The notes beneath the pieces are model-generated. The model searched no databases and was not told where the DNA came from. It saw nothing but the letters and a program-made list of their open reading frames with translations. A program made the translations under genes and the position numbers. Positions 17,101 through 27,716 of a stretch of 64,000 bases of DNA are shown piece after piece. Source of the stretch: DASZWJ01 sp963813895 (GTDB taxonomy: Bacteria; Pseudomonadota; Gammaproteobacteria; JAURND01); assembly GCA_963813895.1 (NCBI GenBank), contig CAWFAS010000004.1:310001-374000 (forward strand), written 5' to 3'. Each line of letters begins with the position of its first letter. The first letter of the stretch is position 1.

Positions 17101-17914
17101 CTGCTGATTTGTTACTGGATTTTAACGCTTGATCCAGCACGTTGATTAATGATTGTATTTGAATGCATTTTGGGCCGGGAGAAAGCACACGCATCTGCAA
17201 AAGGAGATAGGTGATGTGTCTGGTAATCTGTGTTCGGATGACGATTTCAAGGTTGGTATTTGCAAGATGGCTTGTTTTGACGTCCTTATCATCATTCTTT
17301 TTTTCTTTTTTCCGCTGTGGTGTATAGTTCAGTAAATCATCTAATATATCAACATCCAAGGCGGCGATGTTCCATACCACTTGATAATCAGCCAATACCC
17401 GCAGGTGATTTAATCCATCGCGGATTTCTTCCAGACTTCCGCATGTTTTTAATCCATTTAACAATGCATTGATGGCGTCTGCCTTAAATGGCCGTATCAC
17501 ATAATAATTTTCTGTCAGCGCAGCAAGACCCGTGAGCAATTGATTGGCGCTGGGAGGCGGAAACTCAGTTGCTGTGTTTAATGTTGTTTCCATCCAGGTG
17601 AGCCACTCTTTCCAGGATTTAGATTGTTTGTCAGTTTGGTCAACAACCGATTGGCTAAATCCGTGCTGCCTGGCGCGTAAGCCGATGGATGCAATGGCCT
17701 TGGCTAAGTGTGGCAATTGGATGAGTTTGGAGTCATGGGCGCTCTTGAGCGCGCTTAAGGTTGCAAGCGGGTCTGTTTGTGTTTTCAGCCAGACTTCGTA
17801 TTGTTTAAAAGCATTGGGATTGTCAGTATTGTCAGTAGAAAGCCACTTTTCTAACAGCTTGGGGGTGATTGTTTGTGGGGCGGATACTTCTTTTTTAGTC
17901 TCGTATGTCGTCAT
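14195..17914 (-). CDS. RAP-domain / Sel1-repeat protein
   Basis: A 1239-aa member of the local RAP/Sel1 family. Residues 1-390 hold helical repeats (for example ANQLLTGLAALTENYYV). The RAP domain lies at about 415-505, with LDFIIRD and INVEVDGRYHGG near residue 446. A lysine-rich linker (GKKKKGKKKKLKKS) follows, then an ankyrin-like segment at about 568-705 (GQSPLLHIIDANN). Eleven or so Sel1 repeats occupy about 785-1170. The tail contains LGSPIH, a linker motif also found in the giant paralogues, and ends in a serine-rich stretch without a CaaX box. Another frame continues past the stop (EIHPPAPASQIF, then DEQIKKMSDPDENVRRTAIY) to about 14055, so a frameshift may have altered the C-terminus. 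The start ATG at 17914 has only a weak AGG upstream. Confidence 0.8.
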   Translation of the reverse strand: MTTYETKKEVSAPQTITPKLLEKWLSTDNTDNPNAFKQYEVWLKTQTDPLATLSALKSAHDSKLIQLPHLAKAIASIGLRARQHGFSQSVVDQTDKQSKSWKEWLTWMETTLNTATEFPPPSANQLLTGLAALTENYYVIRPFKADAINALLNGLKTCGSLEEIRDGLNHLRVLADYQVVWNIAALDVDILDDLLNYTPQRKKEKKNDDKDVKTSHLANTNLEIVIRTQITRHITYLLLQMRVLSPGPKCIQIQSLINVLDQALKSSNKSAANLSLLLLAAGNILQAGRMNGGNETLQEKITEILIFLNEKDNVAKMSTSQLVAALYALVLPVPPGWRDLKPTENLVKHFFERLLTEQASPADLQQMAEYLCLTHKPLPEPIKNHLIKNRPFIDKNSLQHKFGEYLPLQHWFNKDYKVVEEEALLDNSYSHLDFIIRDRKTQEIINVEVDGRYHGGPSDDRRDDHLHQLIDPKTKKLVLKEICRVPVPRKPKGFWKPEEVLPLMADNLQRQLEKLKNTLSKPSTLPSILSDRKKPVIEAKKLPLPETTEEPSNTQGKKKKGKKKKLKKSVLDLKNELYQAIEAHNNEKINRLIERLRRRNALKNDISGDQEKADILLQAVNAANKVEEQHTKNSKAVITCLIKNFGSRIATTANAKGQSPLLHIIDANNKDILNFFIDTLKPKQDKEKSPDIYALWQQALQKATHENKDALITVLEQAEIVLPETTPLDSKPPVRPHASSTSQPGVVDQKTVQRNNKVDFLDDDEKTSSLLNPTTELCKNQQGDADWLEQLELLAENGYMQAQFILADHHWLLRNSEPDGPEHSKEAVKWWREAAKQGAPTAQYNLGACYSTGNGITKNQTEAVKWWGEAAKQGMPKAQYLLGTRYSTGNGITTNQTEAVRWWEKAAEQNHARAQYNLGQCYSAGNGVTKDETKAARWWKKAAEQNHARAQNNLGACYMGGMGVTKDPTKGAEWYLAAANQGVPDAEFNLGACYMGGIGVTKDPTKGAEWYLAAANQGVPDAEFNLGACYMGGIGVTKDLKEGAKWYLKAANQGFPDAQFKLGLCYELGVGVTNDEKEAVRLYRLAAEQGYAEAQYQLGMCCASGIGVTNKTEAVKWYRLAAEQGHTKAQLYYSTVCYSEGTGVEEDEKEAMKWLQQAAKQGNAGVQAVFKASGVDVDKDKKNPSPVSTLAPQLGSPIHSKNKKALTSSSQSTSSTPPVGNSSSSSSQSDFSPQTNSQR

Positions 17915-18122
17915 TACCTGTCTCTAAGTGCAATTGAGACAAAAATTACCGGAGTTAATGCAGCAATGCAAGCAATTTAAGGCGAACTATTAAAGCAGTA
18001 CTCTGCCAGTACCGCAGTGCGCCGCAAACGTTCTTGCTCAGGCACTTAAGTGCGCAAAGGGAATGTTTGCGAATAAAATCATCGAGATTTAAATAGCTGT
18101 CTCCCCTTTGAAAAAGGGGGAT

Positions 18123-21100
18123 TCAGGAGGTTTTAAAGAATTTTGAATCCATTGATGGGCAAGCGCTGGAAGCCAAAGAAGAATCTTCGAGTGCAGGCGG
18201 CGAGGAGGGATTTGGCTTTGTATGATGTATAGGAGAACCCAGCCTGGGCAGGGCGGCGCCGAAAGAAGGACTCTGATGCGCTTTATCAACGCTCACCCCG
18301 CCTGCTAAAGTATACTCCCTAAGCTTGGCCTGCGCCGCTACATTACCTTGCTCAACAGCCTTTCGATACCATAATATAGCCTTTTGTGGGTCTTTTAGCT
18401 CGCCTATTCCTTCAGCATAACATCGCCCCAGGTTGTATTGAGCTGCTGCAGAACCCTGGTCAGCCGCCGCGTGATACCATTTCACAGCTTGTTTTGCGTC
18501 GGGTGGCGTGCCTATTCCATTTTCGTGACAATATCCAAGGTTATATTGGGCTGGAACATGACCCTGATTAGCAGCTGCCAGAAACCATCTGGTTGCTAGA
18601 ATAGAACTTTGTAGGATGCCTGTTCCTCCCGCATAACTCAGCCCCAGGATATATTGCGCCTCTGCCGAACCTTCATGTGCCGCTTGCAGTTTTGGCACTA
18701 ACTCAGCATCAACGCCTATTCCTTGCGAATAATACTCAGCAAGTTTGGCGCTCGCCTCCTTACAGTTAAGTTCGACAGCTTTTTGAAGCCATTCTATTGC
18801 TTGATTTGTATCCTGTGCGACACCTATTCCTTCAGCATAACACAACCCAAGATGGTATAGCGCTCCCGGCAAGGATTGCTCAGCCGCTTTTCGATACCAG
18901 TGAAGGGCCTTTCCTTCATCTTTGGTAATACCTTCTTGATAACAAATAGCAAGATCCAATTGAGCTTGCGGAAAGCCTTGCTCCGCCGCTTTTTGATACC
19001 ATATCATAGCTTGTTTTAAATCTGTTGGACCCCCTTTTCCTGACTCATAATAAAGTCCAACGTTGCGTTGTGCTTCTGGCATACCTTGGTCAGCAGCTTG
19101 CTTAAACCAATGCATAGCCTGTTTTAAATCTTTCGTAACGCCTCTTTCAAATTCATAACACACGCCAAGATAAAATTGCGCTTTCGGCAAGGATTGCTCA
19201 GCCGCTTTTTGATACCAGTGAAAGGCCTGTTTTTCATCTTTGGTAATACCTTCTTCTTCTTTTTGATGACAACAAATAGCAAGATCCAATTGAGCTTGCG
19301 AAAAGCCTTGCTCCGCCGCGCGTTTATACCATACCATAGCTTGTTTTACATCTGTTGGACCCCCTTTTCCTGACTCATAATAAAGTCCAACGTTGTGTTG
19401 CGCTTCTGGCATATCTCGCTCAGCAGCCCTCATAAACCAGTACTTAGCCTGTATTAAATCTTGCGTAACGCCTATTTCTAATTCATAACACACCCCAAGA
19501 CAAAATTGAGCATATAAATGCTCTTGATTAGCAGCTGCTCGATACCATTGCACTGCCAGTTTTTTATCTTGTGCAATGCCTTCTCCTTTTTCATATCTTT
19601 GTCCAAGAAGAAATTGAGCATGTGAGTGTCCTTGTTTAGCAGCTGCTTGATACCATTGCGCAGCCAATTTTTGATCTTGTGCAACGCCTTCTCCTTTCTC
19701 ATATCTTAATCCAAGAAGAAATTGAGCATGTCGGTGCCCCTGATTAGCAGCTTTTTCATACCAATACACAGCCCGTTGTTGATCTGCAATGTTTTTTCTT
19801 GTTTTATATCTTTTTTCATATCTTTGTCCAAGAATGAATTGAGCCTCTACATGCCCTTGCTTAGCCGCTTCATGATAGCAGTTCATCGCCTCCGTTAAAT
19901 TTCGCGCAACTCCTTCTCCATTTTGATAAGCGATAGCAAGGTTATAATAGCCTGATGGAAATCCTCCCTCAGCCGCTTTTCGATACCATTCGACTGCTGT
20001 TTCAAAATTTTGTGAAACACCAATTCCTTTTTCGTAAAAACAACCAAGTTGGAATTGGGCTTCTAACACGTTGTTTTGAGCTGCTATCTCAAACCATGTC
20101 GCAGCTTGTTTAAAATCCTTTTCATCTCTATAAAGCACCCCAAGATTGAGTTGTGCATCTGGCATGCCTTGCTTAGCAGCTTTTTCAAACCACTGCATCG
20201 CTTCTTTATTTTTAGAAGAAATTAACAACAGACATGCCCATTCAAATTGCGCCGCAGGATTGTTACCCTCAGCTAAGAATTTCAATTTTGCTAACTCTTC
20301 TTCGCTACATCGCGGGGTTGAAGGTAAGTTCACTGACGCAAAGTCTTTCCCAGGCTTGATCTTTTTTTCTTCAGCTTGTGAATCTTGGGCAGCTGCAGAA
20401 TTGGGCTTAATATCCGCTCCTTTGACATCAGTAGGCCATGTAGAAAGCGCGAATAAATCTTCCTCTTTCTCTTCCTCTTTGGGATCGCCTAATGCTTCAG
20501 CATAAAATAGCCCTTGATCCAGTAAGATGTGTTTTGGCTTTGTATGATGTATAGGGGAGCTCAACTTGGATAGGATAGCGCCAAAAGAAGGACTCTCATG
20601 CGCTTTATCAACGTCCACTCCGGGTAAAGCATACTCCCTAAGCTTGGTCTGTGCCGCTGCATGGCCTTGTTCAGCAGCCTTTTGATACCATAATATGGCC
20701 TTTTGTGGTTTTTTTAGTTCGTCTATTCCGTCAGCATAACATCGCCCCAGGTTGTATTGAGCTGCTGCAGAACCCTGGTCAGCCGCCGCTTTATACCATT
20801 GCACAGCTTGTTTTGCGTCGGATGGTGTGCCTATTCCATTTTCGTGACAATGTCCAAGGTTATGTTGGGCTGGAACATGACCCTGATTAGCAGCTGCCAG
20901 AAGCCATCTGCGTGCTTGAATAGAATCTTGTGGGACGCCTGTTCCTTGCGCATAATACAACGCCAGGATATATTGCGCCTTTGCCGAACCTTCATGTGCC
21001 GCTTGCAGTATCGGCACTAGCTCGGAATCAACGCCTATTCCTTGCAAATGATACTCAGCAAGTTTGGTGCTCGCTTCCTTCCAATTAAGTTCGACAGCTT

Positions 21101-24100
21101 TTTGAAGACATTTTATTGCCTGATTTGTATCCTTTGCGACGCCTATTCCGTCAGCATAACACAGCCCAAGGCGGTATTGCGCTTCCGGCAAGGATCGCTC
21201 AGCCGCTTTTTGATACCAGTGAAAGGCCTGTTTTTCATCTTTGGTAATACCTTCTGCTTGATAGCAAATAGCAAGATTCAATTGAGCTTGCGAAAAGCCT
21301 TGCTCCGCCGCTCGTTGATACCAAACCATAGCTTGTTTTAAATCTGTTGGACCCCCTTTTCCTGACTCATAATAAAGTCCAACGTTGCGTTGCGCTTCTG
21401 GCATACCTTGGTCAGCAGCTTGCTTAAACCAATGCATAGCCTGTTTTAAATCTTTCGTAACGCCTCTTTCAAATTCATAACACACGCCAAGAAGAAATTG
21501 AGCCTGAAGGTGACCCTGATTAGCGGCTTTTTGATACCATTTCACAGCCTCTTGTTGATCTTGTGCAATGCCTTCTCCTTTTTCATAGCTTTGTCCAAGA
21601 AAAAATTGAGCCAGTGAGAGCCCTTGATTAGCAGCTGCTTGATACCATTTCACAGCCTCTTGTTGATCTTGTGCAATGCCTTCTCCTTTTTCATAGCTTT
21701 GTCCAAGAAAAAATTGAGCCAGTCGGTGCCCTTGATTAGCAGCTGCTTGATACCATTTCACAGCCTCTTGTTGATCTTGTGCAATGCCTTCTCCTTTTTC
21801 ATATCTTTGTCCAAGAAAAAATTGAGCCTCTACATGCCCTTGCTCAGCCGCTTTTTGATACCATTTGACCGATTTTTCAAGGTCTTTTTCGATGCCTTGC
21901 CCCAAGTAATAAGCGATGGCAAGCTTATATTGAGCTGGTGGAAATCCTCCTTCAGCCACTTTTCGATAATATTTGACCGCCTCTTTAAAATCTTGTGGAA
22001 CGCCTATTCCTTCTGCGTAGCAGCAGCCAAGTGCGAATAATCTTGTTAGCTTTTCTTCGTTACCCTGCGAAATTGGAGAATAGCTCACTGGGGCAGAATC
22101 TTTCTCAGGCTTGATCTTTTTTTCTTCAGCTTGTGAATCTTGGACGGCTGCGACGGAAGGGATAGATTCAGACGGGGTAGAATTGGAACTAATATCCGTT
22201 TTTTTGACATCAATAGGCCATGTAGAAAGTGCAATTGAATCTTCAGCCTCCTCTTTTGGGTCGCCTAATTCTTCAGCATCAAATTGCCCTGGATGTATAG
22301 GAGAACTCAGCTCGGACACGACGGCGCCAAAAGAAGGACTCTGATGCCCTTTATCAACACCCACCTTTCCTGCTAAAGTATACTCCCTAAGCTTGGCTTG
22401 CGCCGCTACATGACCTTGTTCAGCAGCCTTTCGGTAGCAAATTATGGCTTCTTGTTCGTCTTTTTTTAGTTCGCCTATACCCTCAGCATAACATCGCCCA
22501 AGGCTATATTGAGCTGCTGCAAAACCCTGATTAGCCGCCGCTTGATACCATTTCACAGCTTGTTTTGCGTCGGGTGGGATGCCTATTCCATTTTCATGAC
22601 AATATCCAAGGTTATATTGAGCTAGAACATGGCCCTGAGCAGCAGCTGTAGAAAAACATCTGGTTGCTAGAATAGAAATTTGTGGGACGCCTATTCCTCC
22701 CGCATAACTCAGCCCCAGGATATATTGATGCTCTGCCGAACCCTTTCGTGCAGCTTGCACTACCGGCACTAGACTCTTATCAACGCCGATTCCTTGAAAA
22801 TGATATATAATAAGTTTGTTTATCGCCTCTTCACAGTTAAGTTCAGCAGCTTTTTGAATCCACCCCACTGCTTGATTTATATCCGTTTCGACGCCTTTTC
22901 CTCCCGCATAACACAAACCAAGAAAGTATTGTCCGTATGGCACGGATTGTTCAGCCGCCTTTCGATACTGGTCTATAGCCGCTGGTAAATCTTTTTTAAC
23001 ACCTTGTCCAAACTCATAACATATGCCAAGATGGTAGTGAGCTTCTGGGCACCCTTTAGCCTCGGCTTGCTCATACCAGTACACGGCCTCTTTTTTATCT
23101 TCTGCAACGCCTTTTCCCCTTTGATAACCTTTTCCAAGCTCGATCTGGGCCAATGCATGGCCTTGCTCAGCGGCGCTTTTAAACAACTTCATCGCTTCTT
23201 TAAAATTAGAAGAAGCAAGGAATTGCAATGCTGACTTATATTGCGCTCCTGCATTGTCAATCTCAACCATTTTCAATTCTGCCAGCTGTTCTTTGTTATT
23301 ATGCGAGATTGGATTAAAGTTCGCTGGCGCTGAATCTTTTTCAGGCTTGATCTTTTTTTCTTCAGCTTGTGAATCTTGGATGGCTATAATCGAAGGAACA
23401 GGTTCAGGCGGACTAGAAATGGGCTCGCGCTCCGTTTCTTTGACTTTACTAATCCTTGAATAAAGCTCTAAAAAAACTTCCACTGCATCTTTTGGGTCGT
23501 CTAATTCCTTAGCATCATATCGTCCCCGATTATGCTGCTTCTCATCTAAAGTTTGTTGGACAATTTGTAATATTGGAAGCAGAGGCCCCGGGATCTTAGT
23601 TGCAGATTTACGTTTTGAATCTGTGACTTGATCGGCTGCCCAAGATAAGTATAAATCGATAGCAAATAATTTTATTAGCCCGTCCAATTCCTCTTTATCG
23701 CTCTTTTCCTTAACTAAAGTATAGTAATAAATTGCCTTGTTCAACTCTCCTTTTTGTTGATAGTAATTGCCCAACATGGCGTATGCTTCAATTTTTCCCT
23801 GAGTTGCTGCTTCATTGAACAAATCAACGCAATTGAAAGGTCCGTCGTCTTGTGTAGAACCCCCATAGTATAAACATCCTAGATTATATTGTGCCTCAAC
23901 GTCAGTTTTTACAGTTTTTTCATAATGCTGTATTGCTAATCCGTAATCTTTCAAATAATTTGAAGCTGCCTCCAAATAACTGCAAGGGTCTTCTGACCTA
24001 CCTACAGCCTCATAATATCTGACTACTGCCCGAACTGCTTGAAACTGAGCTCGAAAAGCAGCCCTTTCAACCCAAATGTCGCAATAATCAATTGTTTCAT

Positions 24101-27100
24101 TCTTTGTTATTGCTTCTAGCCAACCCTGTACTATTGTTTCATTCTTAGTCATTGCTTCTAGCAAACCACGAGCTTCGGTATCACCTGCATGAGCAGCAAT
24201 CTGGTAATGCACCTTGGCTCTTTTAGAATCACTCTTTTCACATCGAGTACCCAATTTTATGTGTGCCTTCATACTGCCATTTTGCATCGCTTGGTTAAAA
24301 CAGGCTACAGCCTGTTTTTCATTCCCCATGTTTCCATATGCTTCTCCTAAAATCAGGTAAATTTTTGCCTTCAGTGCCCTATCATCAGGGGTGTCAGTTG
24401 GGATAATTTTGATGGCTTCTGAGTAGTATTGAATGGCTTTATCAAAATTCTTCTTGTCATAATAAATGTCACCCAAATGGTATTTAATGACCACTGCGTA
24501 ATTTTTTTCAAATATGGGTTCAATCTGGTCATCAGCCTTATGCAAATATTCAAGGGCTTTATCAAAATTTTCTTCTAAATATCCCGTATAAACGTAACCT
24601 AAGATCCTTTGCGCGGGTACAAAATCCATATCTGATAATTCTTCTAACTGATTAAGGGCTTTAGCAATGTCTTTTTCTACTCCTATTCCCAGCAAATGAC
24701 ACTCGGCTAAAATAAATAGAGTGAAAAGAGATTGTTTTTCATTTCCTAACTTCACCCATTTTAAACAATTGCTGGCATCCTCTACTGATGGTTCTATTTG
24801 GTTTTTATTAAAATAATAAGCTGCTAAATATTCGATGGCATGAATTTCACCCTGCGTAGCAGCTAGTTCAAGCCAATAAAGACCCTGCTCGATATCCCGC
24901 TCTAAATTTTCGCCTAATAGATATTTCTTCCCTAAAATAAATTGGGCCATGCTATCGTGATGAATTAAACTAAAAAGTCTAGGCAAATAGACATCCTTTG
25001 TCTCAACTAAACCTTGTGGGGTAATTTTGAAGATTTCGCTAAGCTGCTTAGGCTCATGGTGCGGTTTATTTAGGTCAGCGCTCTTTGGCTTCAGTTTTTC
25101 TTCAGATACGTCTGCAGGTGCTTTTAAGAGATCACGGTAATTGATTGATTTATCCCATGAATTGGCTTTACTTTGGACCTGCCCCCATTTTATTTTTTCC
25201 CAAATTTTACCCTGTAATAATCTGTCGCATATTATTTTCTTAACATTACGACTTTTGTTTTCCCACTTTGTTGCGAGAATTAAAGGACAGACAACTTCTT
25301 CCTCGTTGTACAAAGATTTTAGAGAAGATTTGTCTGCTAAAAATGTTATGATCTCTTGTAGATTAGTTTTTAGTGGGCCTGCGGCGACATCTTGCTCCTT
25401 TTGCATTGCCAACATTAAGCCTACAGTAAATATATAAGGGTCAGTTTTTTGACTAGAGGGGTGTAAGGGCCAAACTTCTTTATTTTCATTTATCTCTTTG
25501 ACTTTGCTTAAATCACCCGATTCTATGGCGCCCATTAATTGTTTGAGGCTAACGCGGTCATACTTTTTAGGGGATTTTTTTTGAGTTTCCTTTTTTTTCT
25601 CAGGTATATCCTCAATGTCCGACGGCACATAAGGAACTTCTGATTCTGTTTGGCTAAATGCTATAACAGGCTTAGGGGGCTGATAGGTGCCGACAGCTAC
25701 TTTGCTGTCGGTTATTCCCTTTTCCCATTTTTTCTTGTTCGCTTTGCTCCGTTCAGCGATATATTGATACAAATGTTGTGATGATTGCTTAGAGTCTTTC
25801 TGTTTATTTTCGCTTTTTTTGCTATCATTCTGTTCTATGACAATACCGTCTACTATCTCGCTGGGGTTAGGCACTCTATCAGAATAGTCATAATAATGAA
25901 CAGGCACTTTTCTCACGTAGGACAAATAATAGCTTTTAAAAAGATCTTTTTCTTGTCCCTTAATTGGATTCTTAAAATGATGTCGCCCTCCATTTAAGTC
26001 AATTACTCCTGCCAATCCGTCTTCTTCTTTGGATTTGAAATAAATATCAACAGCTAAAGGGCCAAATAATTTTTCCGGCTTAGCTTCAAAGTTTGCTTTT
26101 TGCAAAAGCTCTATTATTCGCGCCTGAATGCTACCGCGTTTTGGCATCAAGGGCTTATTGGCCTCTAATTCGTTTATGATGAATGGCGGTAAAGAAGTTT
26201 CTTTGGGTAAGTTCAAAAATAAGAACCAAGCTAATTGAGAAACCAATACAATATAATTTTTTGGAAAAAGTTGCTTATTTTTTTCCAGAAAATTACTAAT
26301 TTGCCCGGCCAATTTTAAGGTATCATCAGAAGAGTTACAGATTCCCATCAAAGTTAATCCATATAAAGCCCTGATGGTACTGCTGACAAATATTTTCAGG
26401 TCCTTAGATTGTGAAGTTTCAGACTTATCTTCATCGAAAGCATAATTTGAGCACAAAGATGCCAAATAGGAAATTAAGCGAGAAGTATTTTCAACATCTC
26501 TATCCCCTATTTCGCCATACATCCCTTGGTATCTAATAATCTCTCCCGTAGATAAGAGTGATATGCCCACGTATTTGGTTAATTGTTCAAGTCGCTTTGA
26601 TGTTGAAGTTTCGTTGACTAATTTTTCTAAACACTCTGAGAGAACGGGATAAGGAATATTTTCGATCGAGGGTAAATAATTAAGAGTGTGATAGAAATTA
26701 TTGACCATATAAACCATTGAGCTGACTGGAATATCTTTTACCGGAAAAAATTTTGTAAAAATCTTATTGATCAGCGAAACGTCTATGCGCTCAGAGGAGG
26801 AGATTGCCCAAGCGTTTAGCAATTTAACAAAGCCCCAGTAAGCTTCTTTAGCGCTCCAGTAGGCTCCTTTAGCACTTTCACTGCCTTTGAATTTCTTTCT
26901 TGCAAGTCTGGTTAATAGGGAATTTATGTGATCTGCACTGATATTGGCAGTAAGCAGCCTATTTTTAGCTAAATTTCCCAAGCCTGATAACCAGTATTGA
27001 ATGACCTCTAATGTTACTGAAGAAAGATATTTTTCAAATTCTGTTAAAAATGGATTTATATTGATATTTTTTCTAATTAATAAATTTTTTTCTGCTAAAA

Positions 27101-27716
27101 ATCCCATGGCATATATGGCTTGGCTTATTGGCTTTGCGGCCAGTTTTGCCCTATCATAATGCCACCAACTATGCAATAAATCACTGATTTTTAGTTTGGG
27201 AAGACGGGCAATATCGATACGTTTAGAATTTTCAAGCAAGTGGGCTACGGCCAGCAATAAACTTCCTAAGCGAAGGTGGCGAGCATCATTGACTTGACTA
27301 AATGGAGTTATACGCTTTAAATCATTTAACAGCTTGTCCAACAGCTTAATGAACTTAAAGATATCGGGCAAATCCTGGGAGGGGGTTGTACAATCGTCAA
27401 TGGCCTGCGCCATTTGGTCAACTAGATAGACAACAAAATGCCGCAATTTCTTAAGAGACAAGTCAGCAGAATACATTTTGCTGTCTTGGTCGGATCTAAG
27501 CTGGTTAATGCGTTCAAGGGTTATGGCGATGGCAGCTATTTTGGAATTAAATTGTTCTAGCCAGGTTTGATAATTGCGAAAATTTTCTTGAGGTTCTAAG
27601 AAATCTAATAGTTCAGAATCTTTTATGAATGGCTGATTGACTTTTTTTTCTTTGCTGTCATTTTTTGTTTTTGTTGATGGCTTTGGTTGGCTACTTAAAT
27701 TCGATTTTTGTTCCAT
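18123..27716 (-). CDS. giant RAP-domain / Sel1-repeat protein, 3197 aa
   Basis: The largest family member. Residues 1-520 are helical repeats (ISQAIYAMGFLAEKNLL and VIQYWLSGLGNLAKNRLL). The RAP domain spans about 535-625 with GVIDLNGGRHHF near 572. An ankyrin-like part (about 730-860) and TPR-like helices (about 1040-1400) follow. Three large Sel1 blocks are separated by spacers that repeat DSQAEEKKIKPEKD near residues 1445, 1862 and 2442, each preceded by a linker of the type SPSFGA then LSSPIH. The protein ends MDSKFFKTS. Tandem Sel1 units within blocks are highly similar, showing recent internal duplication. AAGAGAAG precedes the ATG. It is a tandem duplicate of 27836-35401. No signal peptide is visible; a translocated scaffold role is inference. 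Confidence 0.8.
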   Translation of the reverse strand: MEQKSNLSSQPKPSTKTKNDSKEKKVNQPFIKDSELLDFLEPQENFRNYQTWLEQFNSKIAAIAITLERINQLRSDQDSKMYSADLSLKKLRHFVVYLVDQMAQAIDDCTTPSQDLPDIFKFIKLLDKLLNDLKRITPFSQVNDARHLRLGSLLLAVAHLLENSKRIDIARLPKLKISDLLHSWWHYDRAKLAAKPISQAIYAMGFLAEKNLLIRKNININPFLTEFEKYLSSVTLEVIQYWLSGLGNLAKNRLLTANISADHINSLLTRLARKKFKGSESAKGAYWSAKEAYWGFVKLLNAWAISSSERIDVSLINKIFTKFFPVKDIPVSSMVYMVNNFYHTLNYLPSIENIPYPVLSECLEKLVNETSTSKRLEQLTKYVGISLLSTGEIIRYQGMYGEIGDRDVENTSRLISYLASLCSNYAFDEDKSETSQSKDLKIFVSSTIRALYGLTLMGICNSSDDTLKLAGQISNFLEKNKQLFPKNYIVLVSQLAWFLFLNLPKETSLPPFIINELEANKPLMPKRGSIQARIIELLQKANFEAKPEKLFGPLAVDIYFKSKEEDGLAGVIDLNGGRHHFKNPIKGQEKDLFKSYYLSYVRKVPVHYYDYSDRVPNPSEIVDGIVIEQNDSKKSENKQKDSKQSSQHLYQYIAERSKANKKKWEKGITDSKVAVGTYQPPKPVIAFSQTESEVPYVPSDIEDIPEKKKETQKKSPKKYDRVSLKQLMGAIESGDLSKVKEINENKEVWPLHPSSQKTDPYIFTVGLMLAMQKEQDVAAGPLKTNLQEIITFLADKSSLKSLYNEEEVVCPLILATKWENKSRNVKKIICDRLLQGKIWEKIKWGQVQSKANSWDKSINYRDLLKAPADVSEEKLKPKSADLNKPHHEPKQLSEIFKITPQGLVETKDVYLPRLFSLIHHDSMAQFILGKKYLLGENLERDIEQGLYWLELAATQGEIHAIEYLAAYYFNKNQIEPSVEDASNCLKWVKLGNEKQSLFTLFILAECHLLGIGVEKDIAKALNQLEELSDMDFVPAQRILGYVYTGYLEENFDKALEYLHKADDQIEPIFEKNYAVVIKYHLGDIYYDKKNFDKAIQYYSEAIKIIPTDTPDDRALKAKIYLILGEAYGNMGNEKQAVACFNQAMQNGSMKAHIKLGTRCEKSDSKRAKVHYQIAAHAGDTEARGLLEAMTKNETIVQGWLEAITKNETIDYCDIWVERAAFRAQFQAVRAVVRYYEAVGRSEDPCSYLEAASNYLKDYGLAIQHYEKTVKTDVEAQYNLGCLYYGGSTQDDGPFNCVDLFNEAATQGKIEAYAMLGNYYQQKGELNKAIYYYTLVKEKSDKEELDGLIKLFAIDLYLSWAADQVTDSKRKSATKIPGPLLPILQIVQQTLDEKQHNRGRYDAKELDDPKDAVEVFLELYSRISKVKETEREPISSPPEPVPSIIAIQDSQAEEKKIKPEKDSAPANFNPISHNNKEQLAELKMVEIDNAGAQYKSALQFLASSNFKEAMKLFKSAAEQGHALAQIELGKGYQRGKGVAEDKKEAVYWYEQAEAKGCPEAHYHLGICYEFGQGVKKDLPAAIDQYRKAAEQSVPYGQYFLGLCYAGGKGVETDINQAVGWIQKAAELNCEEAINKLIIYHFQGIGVDKSLVPVVQAARKGSAEHQYILGLSYAGGIGVPQISILATRCFSTAAAQGHVLAQYNLGYCHENGIGIPPDAKQAVKWYQAAANQGFAAAQYSLGRCYAEGIGELKKDEQEAIICYRKAAEQGHVAAQAKLREYTLAGKVGVDKGHQSPSFGAVVSELSSPIHPGQFDAEELGDPKEEAEDSIALSTWPIDVKKTDISSNSTPSESIPSVAAVQDSQAEEKKIKPEKDSAPVSYSPISQGNEEKLTRLFALGCCYAEGIGVPQDFKEAVKYYRKVAEGGFPPAQYKLAIAYYLGQGIEKDLEKSVKWYQKAAEQGHVEAQFFLGQRYEKGEGIAQDQQEAVKWYQAAANQGHRLAQFFLGQSYEKGEGIAQDQQEAVKWYQAAANQGLSLAQFFLGQSYEKGEGIAQDQQEAVKWYQKAANQGHLQAQFLLGVCYEFERGVTKDLKQAMHWFKQAADQGMPEAQRNVGLYYESGKGGPTDLKQAMVWYQRAAEQGFSQAQLNLAICYQAEGITKDEKQAFHWYQKAAERSLPEAQYRLGLCYADGIGVAKDTNQAIKCLQKAVELNWKEASTKLAEYHLQGIGVDSELVPILQAAHEGSAKAQYILALYYAQGTGVPQDSIQARRWLLAAANQGHVPAQHNLGHCHENGIGTPSDAKQAVQWYKAAADQGSAAAQYNLGRCYADGIDELKKPQKAILWYQKAAEQGHAAAQTKLREYALPGVDVDKAHESPSFGAILSKLSSPIHHTKPKHILLDQGLFYAEALGDPKEEEKEEDLFALSTWPTDVKGADIKPNSAAAQDSQAEEKKIKPGKDFASVNLPSTPRCSEEELAKLKFLAEGNNPAAQFEWACLLLISSKNKEAMQWFEKAAKQGMPDAQLNLGVLYRDEKDFKQAATWFEIAAQNNVLEAQFQLGCFYEKGIGVSQNFETAVEWYRKAAEGGFPSGYYNLAIAYQNGEGVARNLTEAMNCYHEAAKQGHVEAQFILGQRYEKRYKTRKNIADQQRAVYWYEKAANQGHRHAQFLLGLRYEKGEGVAQDQKLAAQWYQAAAKQGHSHAQFLLGQRYEKGEGIAQDKKLAVQWYRAAANQEHLYAQFCLGVCYELEIGVTQDLIQAKYWFMRAAERDMPEAQHNVGLYYESGKGGPTDVKQAMVWYKRAAEQGFSQAQLDLAICCHQKEEEGITKDEKQAFHWYQKAAEQSLPKAQFYLGVCYEFERGVTKDLKQAMHWFKQAADQGMPEAQRNVGLYYESGKGGPTDLKQAMIWYQKAAEQGFPQAQLDLAICYQEGITKDEGKALHWYRKAAEQSLPGALYHLGLCYAEGIGVAQDTNQAIEWLQKAVELNCKEASAKLAEYYSQGIGVDAELVPKLQAAHEGSAEAQYILGLSYAGGTGILQSSILATRWFLAAANQGHVPAQYNLGYCHENGIGTPPDAKQAVKWYHAAADQGSAAAQYNLGRCYAEGIGELKDPQKAILWYRKAVEQGNVAAQAKLREYTLAGGVSVDKAHQSPSFGAALPRLGSPIHHTKPNPSSPPALEDSSLASSACPSMDSKFFKTS